NCBI GenBank assembly: GCA_947591155.1
Contig: CANQDA010000011.1
Span: 1-64,000 of the forward strand
DNA length: 64,000 bases
Direction of reading: 5' to 3'
Source: an uncultured Lachnospiraceae bacterium
GTDB taxonomy: Bacteria; Bacillota; Clostridia; Lachnospirales; Lachnospiraceae
Shown here: positions 34,267-42,903 of the stretch, piece after piece
Position numbering within the stretch: position 1 is the first letter of the stretch
Layout: every line of letters begins with the position of its first letter
Program-made: the position numbers and the translations under genes
The notes under the pieces: model-generated
Databases searched by the model: none
Told to the model about the DNA's origin: nothing
Seen by the model: only the letters and a program-made list of their open reading frames with translations

Positions 34267-35151
34267 ATGTGCATTGAATTACCCCTGTTTATCGATTACT
34301 TAAAGGAGACGAAGAATGCTTCCGCGAGCACGGTGAGCTCTTATCAGCGGGATCTGAGAAAGCTGGACGCATATCTGAACGAGCACGGGATCGAGGATGT
34401 GCAGAATGTAACTGCGACGAATCTGAATTCCTATGTGCTCTATCTGGAGAAGCAGGGATTGTCGAGCGCGACTGTCTCGCGCAGTGTGGCTTCCATGAAG
34501 GCATTTTTCCACTATGCATGTAATAAACGTCAGATCGATCAGGATCCTACGGAGAAGATCAAAGCGCCGCACATCGAGAAGAAGGCCCCGGGAATCTTAA
34601 GCGTCGAGGAGACAGCCAGGCTTTTAGAACAGCCATCCGGCGCAAGCCCGAAGGAGCGCAGGGACCGCGCGATGCTGGAGCTTCTGTATGCGACCGGTAT
34701 GCGCGTCAGCGAGCTGATCTCCGTGAAGCTTGAGGACGTTCAGCTCGCGTTGGAGTATGTGGTCTGCCATGACGCGGACAAGGAGCGGGTGATCCCGTTC
34801 GGCGATCAGGCCAGGCAGGCGTTGGAGTTGTATTTGCAGGACGGCCGGTATGCGCTGTTGAAGGGGCAGGAGAGTGAGTATCTCTTCGTGAACTGCTCCG
34901 GAAAGCCGATGAGCCGTCAGGGCTTCTGGAAGCTGGTCAAGTCCTATGCGGCGAAGGCCGGTATTGTGGCGGATATCACGCCACATACGCTGCGTCATTC
35001 GTTTGCCGTGCATCTGCTGCAGAACGGCGCGGATTTGAAATCGGTTCAGGAGATGATGGGGCATGCCGATATCGCGACGACACAGGCGTATTTGCATGTG
35101 GGCGCGGAGCGACTGAGAAATGTTTACGGTGCAACACACCCGAGACGCTGA
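34267..35151 (+). CDS. xerD: Site-specific tyrosine recombinase XerD
   Basis: 294 residues. The N-terminal core-binding domain (residues 1-105) is followed by the catalytic domain with all expected residues: Arg146 (GMRVSEL), Lys172, His240 and Arg243 (HTLRH), His266 (GHADI) and Tyr275 (TTQAYLHV). XerD resolves chromosome dimers at dif with XerC. The ATG at 34267 has TAAGGAG 9 bases upstream; the open frame begins at a TTG at 34243 inside that ribosome site. No integrase-associated phage genes are near, so it is the housekeeping enzyme. Confidence 0.95.
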   Translation: MCIELPLFIDYLKETKNASASTVSSYQRDLRKLDAYLNEHGIEDVQNVTATNLNSYVLYLEKQGLSSATVSRSVASMKAFFHYACNKRQIDQDPTEKIKAPHIEKKAPGILSVEETARLLEQPSGASPKERRDRAMLELLYATGMRVSELISVKLEDVQLALEYVVCHDADKERVIPFGDQARQALELYLQDGRYALLKGQESEYLFVNCSGKPMSRQGFWKLVKSYAAKAGIVADITPHTLRHSFAVHLLQNGADLKSVQEMMGHADIATTQAYLHVGAERLRNVYGATHPRR

Positions 35152-35224
35152 GGAAAGAGAAACACGAAGAAAAACAAAATACAAATAGAGGAGATACAGA
35201 TAGAAAAGAGCATTACAGATAGAG

Positions 35225-35266
35225 AAAAGGCAGTTCCCCCCGATGCGAGGAAAGCTGCCTTTTTTA
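35225..35266 (+). terminator. Terminator after xerD, possibly bidirectional
   Basis: AAAAGGCAG pairs with CTGCCTTTT around an inner TTCC/GGAA pairing and ends in six T. On the minus strand the same hairpin ends in TTTT and could serve the convergent DAHP synthase gene. Confidence 0.85.
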
Positions 35267-35334
35267 CATAAGTACTCTTTATGAACAGAGCGGACAAACG
35301 CTCCTTTGGCTGTATCGACAGGATCTTTTCCGAT

Positions 35335-36369
35335 TCAACAATCCCTGTAGATATCGTAGATCAGCGCTTCGGATTTTTCCCAACCGAGGCAGGGATCGGT
35401 GATCGACTTGCCGTAGACGTGGCAGTCTGAACCGACGGGCTGTGATCCGTCCTCGATGTAGCTCTCGATCATGAAACCTTTTACGAGCTTCTTGATGTCC
35501 GGGTTGTAGCTGCGGCTGTGCAGTACCTCCTTGGCGATGCGGATCTGCTCTAGATACTGTTTTCCGGAGTTTGCGTGGTTCGTGTCGATGATGGCGGCCG
35601 GATTCTTCAAATCTCTCTGCTGATACATGTCGAGCAGGAGCTTCAGATCTTCGTAGTGATAGTTCGGGATCGCGTTGCCATGCTTGTTCGTCGCGCCGCG
35701 CAGAACGACGTGAGCCAGTTCGTTGCCGTCCGTGTTCACATCCCAGCCGCGGTAGATGAAGTTGTGCTTCGCCTGTGCCGCGACCACGGAATTCAGCATG
35801 ACGGAGAGATCGCCGCTCGTCGGGTTCTTCATACCGGCCGGCACGTCCATGCCGCTGACCGTCATGCGGTGGTGCTGATCCTCGACGGAACGCGCACCGA
35901 TCGCCACGTAGGAGAGCAGATCGTCCAGATAGCGCCAGTTCTCCGGGTAGAGCATCTCGTCGGCTGCCGTCAGGCCGGTCTCCTCGATCGCGGCCGCGTG
36001 CAGCTTGCGCATCGCGACAATGCCAGCGAACACATCTGGTTTCTTCTCCGGGTCCGGCTGATGCATCAGGCCCTTGTAGCCCTCGCCGGTCGTCCGCGGC
36101 TTGTTCGTGTAGATGCGCGGGATCAGGATCAGGCGGTCGCCGACCTTATCCTGCACTTTTGCCAGACGATGCATATAGTCCATGACGGCGTCCACGTCGT
36201 CCGCCGAGCACGGGCCAATGATAAGGATGAACTTGTCCGACTTGCCGGTAAAGACGTCGCGAATCTCTGCGTCCCGTTCCTTCTTGATGGAGATTACCTT
36301 TTCAGAGAGCGGATACTGTTTCTTGACCTCCGCCGGGATCAGAAGCTTCTTCACAAAATTTATAGCCAT
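35335..36369 (-). CDS. 3-deoxy-7-phosphoheptulonate (DAHP) synthase, class I AroF/G/H type
   Basis: 344 residues from the ATG at 36369 (GAGGT 7 bases upstream); the ATG at 36375 is too close to the ribosome site. Conserved blocks include IIGPCSADDVDAVMDYM near residue 50, PRTTGEGYKGLMHQPDP near 90, GARSVEDQHHRM, KNPTSGDLSVMLN near 180, DTNHANSGKQYLEQ and GSQPVGSDCHVYGKS, covering the phosphoenolpyruvate, erythrose 4-phosphate and metal sites. It catalyses the first step of aromatic amino acid synthesis. Feedback specificity (Phe, Tyr or Trp) cannot be read safely. Confidence 0.95.
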   Translation of the reverse strand: MAINFVKKLLIPAEVKKQYPLSEKVISIKKERDAEIRDVFTGKSDKFILIIGPCSADDVDAVMDYMHRLAKVQDKVGDRLILIPRIYTNKPRTTGEGYKGLMHQPDPEKKPDVFAGIVAMRKLHAAAIEETGLTAADEMLYPENWRYLDDLLSYVAIGARSVEDQHHRMTVSGMDVPAGMKNPTSGDLSVMLNSVVAAQAKHNFIYRGWDVNTDGNELAHVVLRGATNKHGNAIPNYHYEDLKLLLDMYQQRDLKNPAAIIDTNHANSGKQYLEQIRIAKEVLHSRSYNPDIKKLVKGFMIESYIEDGSQPVGSDCHVYGKSITDPCLGWEKSEALIYDIYRDC

Positions 36370-36483
36370 TTTCATACCTCGATCTGTGTTTTAGATTGAC
36401 ATAAAATGCGGATTGCTTGTCCGCGCCGCGAAAACGCCCGCCTGGACAGGGGTTGCGGTATGCCTTTGCACATAACAATGGAC

Positions 36484-36512
36484 ATTATAATATAAATCCC
36501 GGAAAATGTCGA
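36484..36512 (-). promoter_or_regulatory. Promoter of the DAHP synthase gene
   Basis: On the minus strand, TCGACA (36512-36507) and TATAAT (36489-36484) have a 17-base spacer, leaving a leader of about 110 bases. Confidence 0.65.
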
Positions 36513-36521
36513 CAGAATTTT

Positions 36522-36543
36522 TGGGTTCCCATTTTGGAACCCA
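36522..36543. repeat. 8-bp inverted repeat upstream of divergent DAHP synthase and siroheme genes
   Basis: TGGGTTCC (36522-36529) and GGAACCCA (36536-36543) form a perfect inverted repeat with a 6-base spacer. It lies just upstream of the minus-strand promoter and about 80 bases before the siroheme gene, so it may be an operator. Confidence 0.4.
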
Positions 36544-36620
36544 TGTGCTATACTATCCGCGAAAGTAATGAACCGTGAAGAAATGGTTTATGAAACAGAC
36601 AGTTGAATGGGGATAATTAC

Positions 36621-37094
36621 ATGGGAAACAAGTTGAAACCGTATTTTCCGGTGTTTATTGATCTTTCGGACAAGAAGGTCGTGGTGGCGGGCGCGGGGAC
36701 GATCGCCAAGCGGAGGATACGGGTGCTGACTGATTTTACGGATCATCTGGTCGTGATTGCGCCGGAGGTGAATCCGGAGCTGAAGGAACTAGAAGCGGAG
36801 GGGAAGATCACGATCCTTCGGAAGACGTTTGAACGGGAGGACATCGCGGGCGCGGCCCTGGTGATCGCGGCGACGAACTCAAACCAGACGAATCATGAGA
36901 TCTACGCGGCGTGCAAATGTTTCGGAATTCCGGTCAATGTGTGCAATGACAAGGAACGATGTGATTTTTACTTTCCGGTGGTCGCCTCCGCGGGGGATGT
37001 AGTCGCCGGCGTCAGCTCGTCCGGGAGAGCGCGCAGGAAGTCGCGGGAGGCCGCGGATCAGATCCAGCGTCTGCTGGAAGAGACAAATCAATGA
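36621..37094 (+). CDS. Precorrin-2 dehydrogenase / sirohydrochlorin ferrochelatase (siroheme synthase N-domain)
   Basis: 157 residues. It begins YFPVFIDLSDKKVVVAGAGTIAKRRI, the NAD-binding start of CysG-N/Met8/YlnF proteins. VIAATNSNQTNHEIYAACK and CDFYFPVVASAGDVVAGVSSSGRA are also characteristic. The C-terminal methyltransferase half of CysG is absent, as in Gram-positive short forms. It makes sirohydrochlorin or siroheme, cofactor of sulfite or nitrite reductase. The ATG at 36621 has GGGGAT upstream; a TTG at 36603 is less likely. No other tetrapyrrole genes are nearby. Confidence 0.88.
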   Translation: MGNKLKPYFPVFIDLSDKKVVVAGAGTIAKRRIRVLTDFTDHLVVIAPEVNPELKELEAEGKITILRKTFEREDIAGAALVIAATNSNQTNHEIYAACKCFGIPVNVCNDKERCDFYFPVVASAGDVVAGVSSSGRARRKSREAADQIQRLLEETNQ

Positions 37095-37176
37095 TACGGG
37101 ATATTTGATGAGCCGTGTGACGGACTATCCGTGGATAGGCGGCGGACACGGGTACGGATGTTAAAGGAGATTTTCG

Positions 37177-37650
37177 ATGCTGGTGAAAATATATACGGAC
37201 GGGGCTGCGCGCGGCAACCCGGACGGGCCGGGTGGCTACGGCACGATCCTTCAGTACGTGGACACGCGGGGCGAGCTGCACGAGCGGGAATACTCGCAGG
37301 GCTATCGGAAGACGACGAACAATCGCATGGAGCTGATGGCAGCGATCGTCGGATTGGAGGCATTGAACCGTCCCTGCGAGGTGGAGCTGTATTCAGACTC
37401 GCAATATCTGGTCAACGCGTTCAACCAACACTGGATCGACAGCTGGGTGAAGAAGGGCTGGAAGCGCGGCAAAAACGAGCCGGTCAAGAATGTCGACCTC
37501 TGGACGCGGCTTCTGGAGGCCGCGAAGCCGCACAGCATTCAGTTTGTCTGGGTGAAAGGGCACGACGGCCACGCCGAGAACGAGCGCTGCGATCAGCTCG
37601 CGACGTGTGCGGCAGATGGGGACGAGCTGATTGAGGACGAGATTCATTAA
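37177..37650 (+). CDS. rnhA: Ribonuclease HI
   Basis: 157 residues with the complete active site: Asp8 ([18 protein letters not shown]), Glu52 (NRMELMA), Asp74 (LYSDSQYLV), His129 and Asp139 ([16 protein letters not shown]). It cuts RNA in RNA-DNA hybrids (R-loops, primers). AAGGAGATTTTCG precedes the ATG. Confidence 0.96.
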   Translation: MLVKIYTDGAARGNPDGPGGYGTILQYVDTRGELHEREYSQGYRKTTNNRMELMAAIVGLEALNRPCEVELYSDSQYLVNAFNQHWIDSWVKKGWKRGKNEPVKNVDLWTRLLEAAKPHSIQFVWVKGHDGHAENERCDQLATCAADGDELIEDEIH

Positions 37651-37743
37651 ACGGGAATTCCCCGAATCCGACATTGAAAACCGAAATCCGGTGTGTTAAG
37701 ATGTATAAGTGTCTCACTAAATGGAAGAAAGAGGGAGAAGGAC

Positions 37744-37896
37744 ATGACAGCATTTTTGAGCGAGTTCATCGTCGAATTTGTCGAGCTGGTGATTCTGGCG
37801 GGAGTCGCAGTAGGCGCGATCTTCTGCGGGAAGAAGCTGCGCGACCGCAAGGACGCGAAGAAGGCGCAGCAGGCGGGGCAGCAGGAGATAAAATAG
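37744..37896 (+). CDS. Small single-pass membrane protein
   Basis: 50 residues: an N-terminal amphipathic stretch, a hydrophobic helix (VELVILAGVAVGAIFCG) and a highly charged Lys/Arg/Gln tail that should face the cytoplasm. GGGAGAAGGAC precedes the ATG at 37744. It sits between rnhA and alaS. Function unknown. Confidence 0.6.
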   Translation: MTAFLSEFIVEFVELVILAGVAVGAIFCGKKLRDRKDAKKAQQAGQQEIK

Positions 37897-38039
37897 GATC
37901 GGAGACTGACAGCGCGGTGATACTATATGGAAAGACTGCGGATGTCTTCCGGGAAATTTGGCGTAAATCCGGACGGATGCTGATTGCGTCTGTTTTTTAT
38001 GGGAAAAATATAAGAGAATAGAGAGTTGGAGGAACGATC

Positions 38040-40679
38040 GTGGAGAAATACGGAGTAAATGAACTGAGAAAGATGTTTCTGGATTTTTTTAAGAGCAAGG
38101 ACCATCTGGTGATGAACAGCTTCTCGCTGGTACCGCACAATGACAAGAGCCTGCTTCTGATCAACGCCGGCATGGCGCCGCTGAAGCCCTATTTTACGGG
38201 GGCGGAGATCCCGCCGAAGCGCAGGGTGGCGACATGTCAGAAATGCATCCGTACCGGCGATATTGAGAACGTGGGTAAGACCGCGCGCCACGGCACGTTT
38301 TTTGAGATGCTCGGAAACTTCTCGTTCGGGGATTATTTCAAGAAGGAAGCGATCGCCTGGTCCTGGGAATTTCTGACCGAGGTGGTCGGTCTGGATCCGA
38401 ACCGTCTCTATCCGTCCGTGTATCTGGAGGACGACGAGGCCTGGAACATCTGGCACGAGCAGATCGGGATCCCGGAGGACCGTATCTTCCGCTTCGGCAA
38501 GGAGGACAACTTCTGGGAGCACGGCGCAGGTCCGTGCGGTCCGTGCTCTGAGATATACTATGACCGCGGCGAGAAGTACGGCTGCGGCAAGCCGAGCTGT
38601 ACGGTGGGCTGCGACTGCGACCGCTACATCGAGGTGTGGAACAACGTTTTCACCCAGTTTGAGAATGACGGGAAAGGCAGCTACGAGCTGCTGACCCAGA
38701 AAAATATCGATACGGGCATGGGCCTCGAGCGTCTGGCCGTCGTGGTGCAGGAGGTGGATTCCATCTTCGACGTGGACACGATCCAGGCATTGCGTGACAA
38801 AGTCTGTGAGTTCGCCCATGTGCAGTACAAGACAGACGAGAAGAAAGATATTTCGATCCGCCTGATCGTGGATCACATCCGCTCCGCGACGTTCATGATC
38901 TCGGATGGCATCATGCCGACGAATGAGGGACGCGGCTATGTGCTGCGCCGCCTGATCCGCCGCGCGGCGCGCCACGGAAGGATGCTCGGTATCGAGGGCG
39001 GTTTCCTCTCGAAGCTGAGCGAGACCGTGATCGAGGGCTCAAAGGACGGTTATCCGGAGCTGGAGGAGAAGAAGGAGTTCATTTTCAAGGTGCTCTCCCA
39101 GGAGGAGGACAAGTTCAGCCGCACGATCGACCAGGGCTTGAGCATTCTGTCCGACATGGAGGCGGAGCTCGAGAAGAAGGGCGCGAAGACGCTCGAGGGC
39201 AAGGACGCGTTCTTGCTCTATGACACCTACGGATTCCCGCTCGACCTGACGAAGGAGATCCTTGAGGAGAAGGGCTATTCGATCGACGAGGAAGGCTTCA
39301 AGACCTGCATGGAGGAGCAGCGGACAAAGGCCCGCAAGGCGCGCGGCACGACGAACTACATGGGTGCTGACGCGACGGTATACGACCAGATCCCGGCGGA
39401 GATCACGACGGAGTTCGTCGGCTACGACTCCCTGATCTGCGACTCGAAGATCACTGTGCTGACGACGGAGACGGAGCTGACCGAGGCGCTCACCGAGGGC
39501 GTGCGCGGCACCGTGATCACGGAGAAGACGCCATTCTACGGGACGATGGGCGGCCAGGAGGGCGACAAGGGTACGATCTCCTGCGCGGCGGGCAAATTCA
39601 TTGTAGAGGATACGATCCATCTGCTCGGCGGAAAATACGGGCATGTCGGCTACATGGCGGAGGGCATGATCAAGACCGGCGATACGGTGACGCTTTCCGT
39701 TGAGCCGGAGGGCAGGAAGGATACCTGCAAGAATCACAGCGCGACGCACCTGCTTCAGAAGGCGCTGAAGACGGTGCTCGGCTCGCACGTCGAGCAGAAA
39801 GGTTCACTGGTGACGCCGGACCGCCTGCGCTTCGACTTTGCCCATTTCCAGGCGATGACGCCGGAAGAGCTGGAGCAGGTAGAAAATATCGTCAACGAAG
39901 AGATCGCAGCGGGACTTCCGGTCGAGACGAAGATCATGGGGATCGAGGACGCGAAGAAGACGGGCGCGATGGCCCTGTTCGGGGAGAAGTACGGCGACGA
40001 GGTGCGCGTTGTGTCGATGGGCGACTTTTCGAAGGAGCTCTGCGGCGGTACGCATGTGGGCAATACCTCGGAGATTGCGACGTTCAAGATCGTCTCCGAG
40101 TCCGGCATTGCGGCAGGCGTGCGCAGGATCGAGGCACTGACCGGAAAGGGCGTGTTCGCTTATTATAAGAATACAGAGAAGGAACTACATGAGGCGGCCA
40201 AGCTTCTGAAGACGAGCCCGGCAGAGCTGCTCGGGAAGATCGCTTCTTTGCAGGCGGAGCTGAAAAACGTCATGAGCGAGAACGAGTCGCTTAAGAGCAA
40301 GCTGGCGAAGGACGCACTCGGGGACGTGATGGACCAGGTGTGTGAACTGTCCGGCGTGAAGCTGCTCGCGTCGAAGCTCGAGGGCGTGGACATGAACGGA
40401 CTGCGCGAGCTCGGCGACCAGCTGAAGGAAAAGCTTGGCGAGGGCGTGGTGCTGCTCGCGTCGGTATGCGACGGGAAGGTGAATCTTATGGCGACCGCGA
40501 CGGACGGCGCGATGAAGCAGGGCGCGCACGCGGGCAACCTGATCAAGGGCATCGCGGCGCTGGTCGGCGGCGGCGGCGGCGGACGTCCGAATATGGCGCA
40601 GGCCGGAGGCAAAAATCCGGCGGGCATCGAGGCGGCGCTTGAGAAAGCGAAGGAAGTGCTCTCCGGGCAGATCGCATAG
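38040..40679 (+). CDS. alaS: Alanyl-tRNA synthetase
   Basis: 879 residues, full length. It starts at GTG 38040 with GGAGG 7 bases upstream. The class II catalytic domain has FFKSKDHLVMNSFSLVPHND, the editing domain has HSATHLLQKAL near residue 565 and CGGTHVGNTSEI near residue 667 (zinc-binding His and Cys), and the C-terminal domain has a run of six Gly (VGGGGGGRPN) typical of AlaRS. It charges tRNA-Ala and removes misattached Ser/Gly. No T-box leader was found in the 143 bases upstream. Confidence 0.98.
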   Translation: MEKYGVNELRKMFLDFFKSKDHLVMNSFSLVPHNDKSLLLINAGMAPLKPYFTGAEIPPKRRVATCQKCIRTGDIENVGKTARHGTFFEMLGNFSFGDYFKKEAIAWSWEFLTEVVGLDPNRLYPSVYLEDDEAWNIWHEQIGIPEDRIFRFGKEDNFWEHGAGPCGPCSEIYYDRGEKYGCGKPSCTVGCDCDRYIEVWNNVFTQFENDGKGSYELLTQKNIDTGMGLERLAVVVQEVDSIFDVDTIQALRDKVCEFAHVQYKTDEKKDISIRLIVDHIRSATFMISDGIMPTNEGRGYVLRRLIRRAARHGRMLGIEGGFLSKLSETVIEGSKDGYPELEEKKEFIFKVLSQEEDKFSRTIDQGLSILSDMEAELEKKGAKTLEGKDAFLLYDTYGFPLDLTKEILEEKGYSIDEEGFKTCMEEQRTKARKARGTTNYMGADATVYDQIPAEITTEFVGYDSLICDSKITVLTTETELTEALTEGVRGTVITEKTPFYGTMGGQEGDKGTISCAAGKFIVEDTIHLLGGKYGHVGYMAEGMIKTGDTVTLSVEPEGRKDTCKNHSATHLLQKALKTVLGSHVEQKGSLVTPDRLRFDFAHFQAMTPEELEQVENIVNEEIAAGLPVETKIMGIEDAKKTGAMALFGEKYGDEVRVVSMGDFSKELCGGTHVGNTSEIATFKIVSESGIAAGVRRIEALTGKGVFAYYKNTEKELHEAAKLLKTSPAELLGKIASLQAELKNVMSENESLKSKLAKDALGDVMDQVCELSGVKLLASKLEGVDMNGLRELGDQLKEKLGEGVVLLASVCDGKVNLMATATDGAMKQGAHAGNLIKGIAALVGGGGGGRPNMAQAGGKNPAGIEAALEKAKEVLSGQIA

Positions 40680-40753
40680 AGGGGCGAACAGAGTCGAAAT
40701 TCGTCATGTTCACGAAAAAAACAATCTTTCTGCTCCAATTTCTGCAAAAACGG

Positions 40754-40781
40754 TTGACGAATTCAGAAAATATGGTATACT
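40754..40781 (+). promoter_or_regulatory. Promoter of rpsU
   Basis: TTGACG (40754-40759) and TATACT (40776-40781) with a 16-base spacer, leaving a leader of about 70 bases. Confidence 0.7.
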
Positions 40782-40858
40782 CGTGATAGTGCAATAAATA
40801 TACCCAGACAGTTGTATTATGCACAATCTGCAACTGGAGGGAGGTTAGGTGTGAGAGA

Positions 40859-41035
40859 ATGTCAAATGTGATCGTGAAAGAAAACGAGACTCTGGACAGC
40901 GCTCTGCGCCGTTTCAAAAGAAACTGCGCGAAGGCCGGGATCCAGCAGGAAATTCGTAAGAGAGAACATTATGAGAAGCCGAGCGTAAGACGCAAGAAAA
41001 AGTCAGAAGCGGCTCGCAAGCGTAAATTCAACTAA
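40859..41035 (+). CDS. rpsU: 30S ribosomal protein S21
   Basis: 58 residues: starts [20 protein letters not shown] and ends with a highly basic [15 protein letters not shown] tail, typical bS21. The ATG at 40859 is preceded by AGGTGTGAGAGA. It is a single gene with its own promoter and terminator. Confidence 0.97.
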   Translation: MSNVIVKENETLDSALRRFKRNCAKAGIQQEIRKREHYEKPSVRRKKKSEAARKRKFN

Positions 41036-41043
41036 TGTGTGTG

Positions 41044-41073
41044 AAATCCCTGGTCGAAAGGTCAGGGATTTTT
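41044..41073 (+). terminator. Terminator after rpsU
   Basis: AAATCCCTG pairs with CAGGGATTT, loop GTCGAAAGGT, followed by a T run. Confidence 0.9.
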
Positions 41074-41100
41074 CAGTAAACTCCTGAGGAGTTTACTGAA
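41072..41100. repeat. Inverted repeat with 13-bp arms (copy 1)
   Basis: TTCAGTAAACTCC (41072-41084) and GGAGTTTACTGAA (41088-41100) are exact complements with a 3-base loop TGA. It directly follows the rpsU terminator. The right half is repeated at 41197-41216. Confidence 0.75.
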
Positions 41101-41163
41101 CCTCCGGTGGATGTGCAGAAAATGCGAATGGAGAATGCCGCTCTCGCGGCCGCATTTTCGCGC

Positions 41164-41185
41164 GCTCTGCACAAAAGTGCAGAGC
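41164..41185. repeat. 9-bp hairpin between rpsU and cardiolipin synthase
   Basis: GCTCTGCAC and GTGCAGAGC with loop AAAA. Just upstream (41133-41155) a bulged hairpin AATGC-CGC / GCG-GCATT is also possible, so the spacer is rich in structure. Confidence 0.5.
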
Positions 41186-41196
41186 TATTTAAAGAG

Positions 41197-41216
41197 CTCC
41201 TGAGGAGTTTACTGAA
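41197..41216 (+). repeat. Second copy of the half-element CTCCTGAGGAGTTTACTGAA
   Basis: The 20 bases are identical to 41081-41100. It overlaps the -35 region of the cls promoter. Confidence 0.7.
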
Positions 41217-41235
41217 AGAGTGACGATGATATAAT
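41208..41235 (+). promoter_or_regulatory. Promoter of the cardiolipin synthase gene
   Basis: TTTACT (41208-41213), lying inside the repeat copy, and a perfect TATAAT (41230-41235) with a 16-base spacer. The start codon is 24 bases further on. Confidence 0.55.
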
Positions 41236-41259
41236 AGTTTGCAAGGGAAGGTGAGAAGC

Positions 41260-42795
41260 GTGAAAAAGACCTCGAAGCGCCTGCTGGGGCGTGTGCTGAC
41301 GGTCGGATTGGCCGTGCTGACGCAGGTGGTCTGGATCATTTTTGCCGTTGTGGTGCTTCGAAACCGCTTTCCCTTTGTCGCCGGGCTGATCAGCATTTTA
41401 AGCGTGGCGGCGATCCTCTGGATCACCAGCAAAGATATCAATCCTTCCTACAAGCTCGCCTGGACGACGCTGATCCTCGCGCTACCGATCGTGGGAGCCG
41501 TGATCTATCTTTTGTTCGGAAAGACCTGGCTTGGCAAAGAGACGCAGCAGAAGCTCGACGCGGCTGCGAAGGAAGCCGCGGATCATATCGGAACGGATGA
41601 GGAAGCGAGGGAGCATCTGGAGGAACAGAGCAAAGCGGCGGCGCGCCAGTCCGCCTACATCAGCGATGTCGCTGGATTCCCGCTCCATGAGGGGACGAAG
41701 ACGAAGTATTTTCGCGTCGGCGAGGAGCTCTACGCGACGATGCTGCAGGAGCTCGAGCAGGCGGAGCATTTCATTTTCATGGAATATTTTATTATCGACG
41801 ACGGTGAGATGTGGCAGAGTATTCTCAATATCCTTGAGAACAAGGTCCGCATGGGACTCGATGTGCGTCTGATCTACGACGACTGGGGCTGTGTGAGCAC
41901 GATGCCGCAGGAGTTCCAGCTTCAGCTTCAGCGGCGTGGGATCCGCTGCGAGGTGTTCAATCCGCTGGTGCCGATCCCATCTGTGCTTCTGAACAACCGC
42001 GATCACCGAAAGATCACCGTGATCGACGGCTACACGGCGTTCACCGGAGGGATCAATCTCGCCGACGAGTACATCAACAAGCGCGAGCGCTTCGGCTACT
42101 GGAAGGACACCGGTATCATGCTGAAAGGCGAGGCAGTCTGGAACTTCACGGCGATGTTCCTGCAGATGTGGAGCGCGCTCTCAGGGGAGAGGATCGACTA
42201 CGGAAAATTCCGCCCGCATGTATGGCATGAGCAGGAGTTTGAGGACGACGGCTTCGTGCAGCCATACGCGGACACCCCGCTCGACCACGAGACGGTCGGA
42301 GAAAATGTCTATCTGAACATTATCAACCGCGCGAAGCGTTATGTTTATATTTTTACGCCGTACCTGATCACGGACAACGAGATGATGACGGCTTTGAAGC
42401 TTGCGGCAAAGAGCGGGATTGACGTGCGCATTGTCACGCCGGGCATCCCGGACAAGAAGCTGGTGTTTTTGTTGACGCGCTCCTACTACGGGGCGCTTTT
42501 GGAGGCCGGAGTCCGCATTTTCGAGTATAAGCCGGGATTCCTGCACGCGAAGTCGTTCGTGAGCGACGACCGGATCGCGGTGGTCGGCACGGTCAATCTG
42601 GATTTCCGCAGCCTCTATCTGCATTTTGAGTGCGGTGTGTGGATGTACGGCACGGAGGCGGTCCTGCAGATCAGGGAGGACGCGATGGAACTGTTCCGGG
42701 AGTGCCAGGAGATCACGGTGGAGGACTGGAGAGGCCAGGGCATCTGGCCGCGTATCTGGCAGAGCGTGCTGCGGCTGTTTGCGCCGCTGTTGTAG
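41260..42795 (+). CDS. cls: Cardiolipin synthase (phospholipase D family)
   Basis: 511 residues. Two N-terminal membrane helices are followed by the PLDc N-terminal region and two HKD catalytic motifs: HRKITVIDGYTAFTGG near residue 248 and HAKSFVSDDRIAVVGTVN near residue 428. It joins two phosphatidylglycerol molecules to cardiolipin at the membrane. The GTG at 41260 is preferred, preceded by GGAAGGTGAG; the frame opens at a TTG at 41239 too close to the promoter. Confidence 0.95.
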   Translation: MKKTSKRLLGRVLTVGLAVLTQVVWIIFAVVVLRNRFPFVAGLISILSVAAILWITSKDINPSYKLAWTTLILALPIVGAVIYLLFGKTWLGKETQQKLDAAAKEAADHIGTDEEAREHLEEQSKAAARQSAYISDVAGFPLHEGTKTKYFRVGEELYATMLQELEQAEHFIFMEYFIIDDGEMWQSILNILENKVRMGLDVRLIYDDWGCVSTMPQEFQLQLQRRGIRCEVFNPLVPIPSVLLNNRDHRKITVIDGYTAFTGGINLADEYINKRERFGYWKDTGIMLKGEAVWNFTAMFLQMWSALSGERIDYGKFRPHVWHEQEFEDDGFVQPYADTPLDHETVGENVYLNIINRAKRYVYIFTPYLITDNEMMTALKLAAKSGIDVRIVTPGIPDKKLVFLLTRSYYGALLEAGVRIFEYKPGFLHAKSFVSDDRIAVVGTVNLDFRSLYLHFECGVWMYGTEAVLQIREDAMELFRECQEITVEDWRGQGIWPRIWQSVLRLFAPLL

Positions 42796-42855
42796 ATATG
42801 GTGGATGTCCATGTGGCAGTCCGGCGGCTTTGCAATTTGTAATATGCATGAATTT

Positions 42856-42895
42856 GTCCCTGTTTTAATATAGTTTATAGAGAGATTACAGGGAC
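42856..42895 (+). promoter_or_regulatory. Inverted repeat in the leader of the first D,D-carboxypeptidase gene
   Basis: GTCCCTGT (42856-42863) and ACAGGGAC (42888-42895) are exact complements with 24 AT-rich bases between, ending 8 bases before the ATG. The right arm contains the GGG that is the best candidate ribosome site, so folding would hide it. Confidence 0.4.
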
Positions 42896-42903
42896 GGGTT
42901 TCA

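Noticed and set aside
34267..35151. Mobile-element integrase
   Set aside because: Size, complete XerD-type residues and SpoIIM-like neighbour indicate chromosomal XerD rather than an element integrase.
37897..38039. T-box leader upstream of alaS
   Set aside because: The 143-base gap has no T-box core sequence, no specifier loop and no terminator hairpin.
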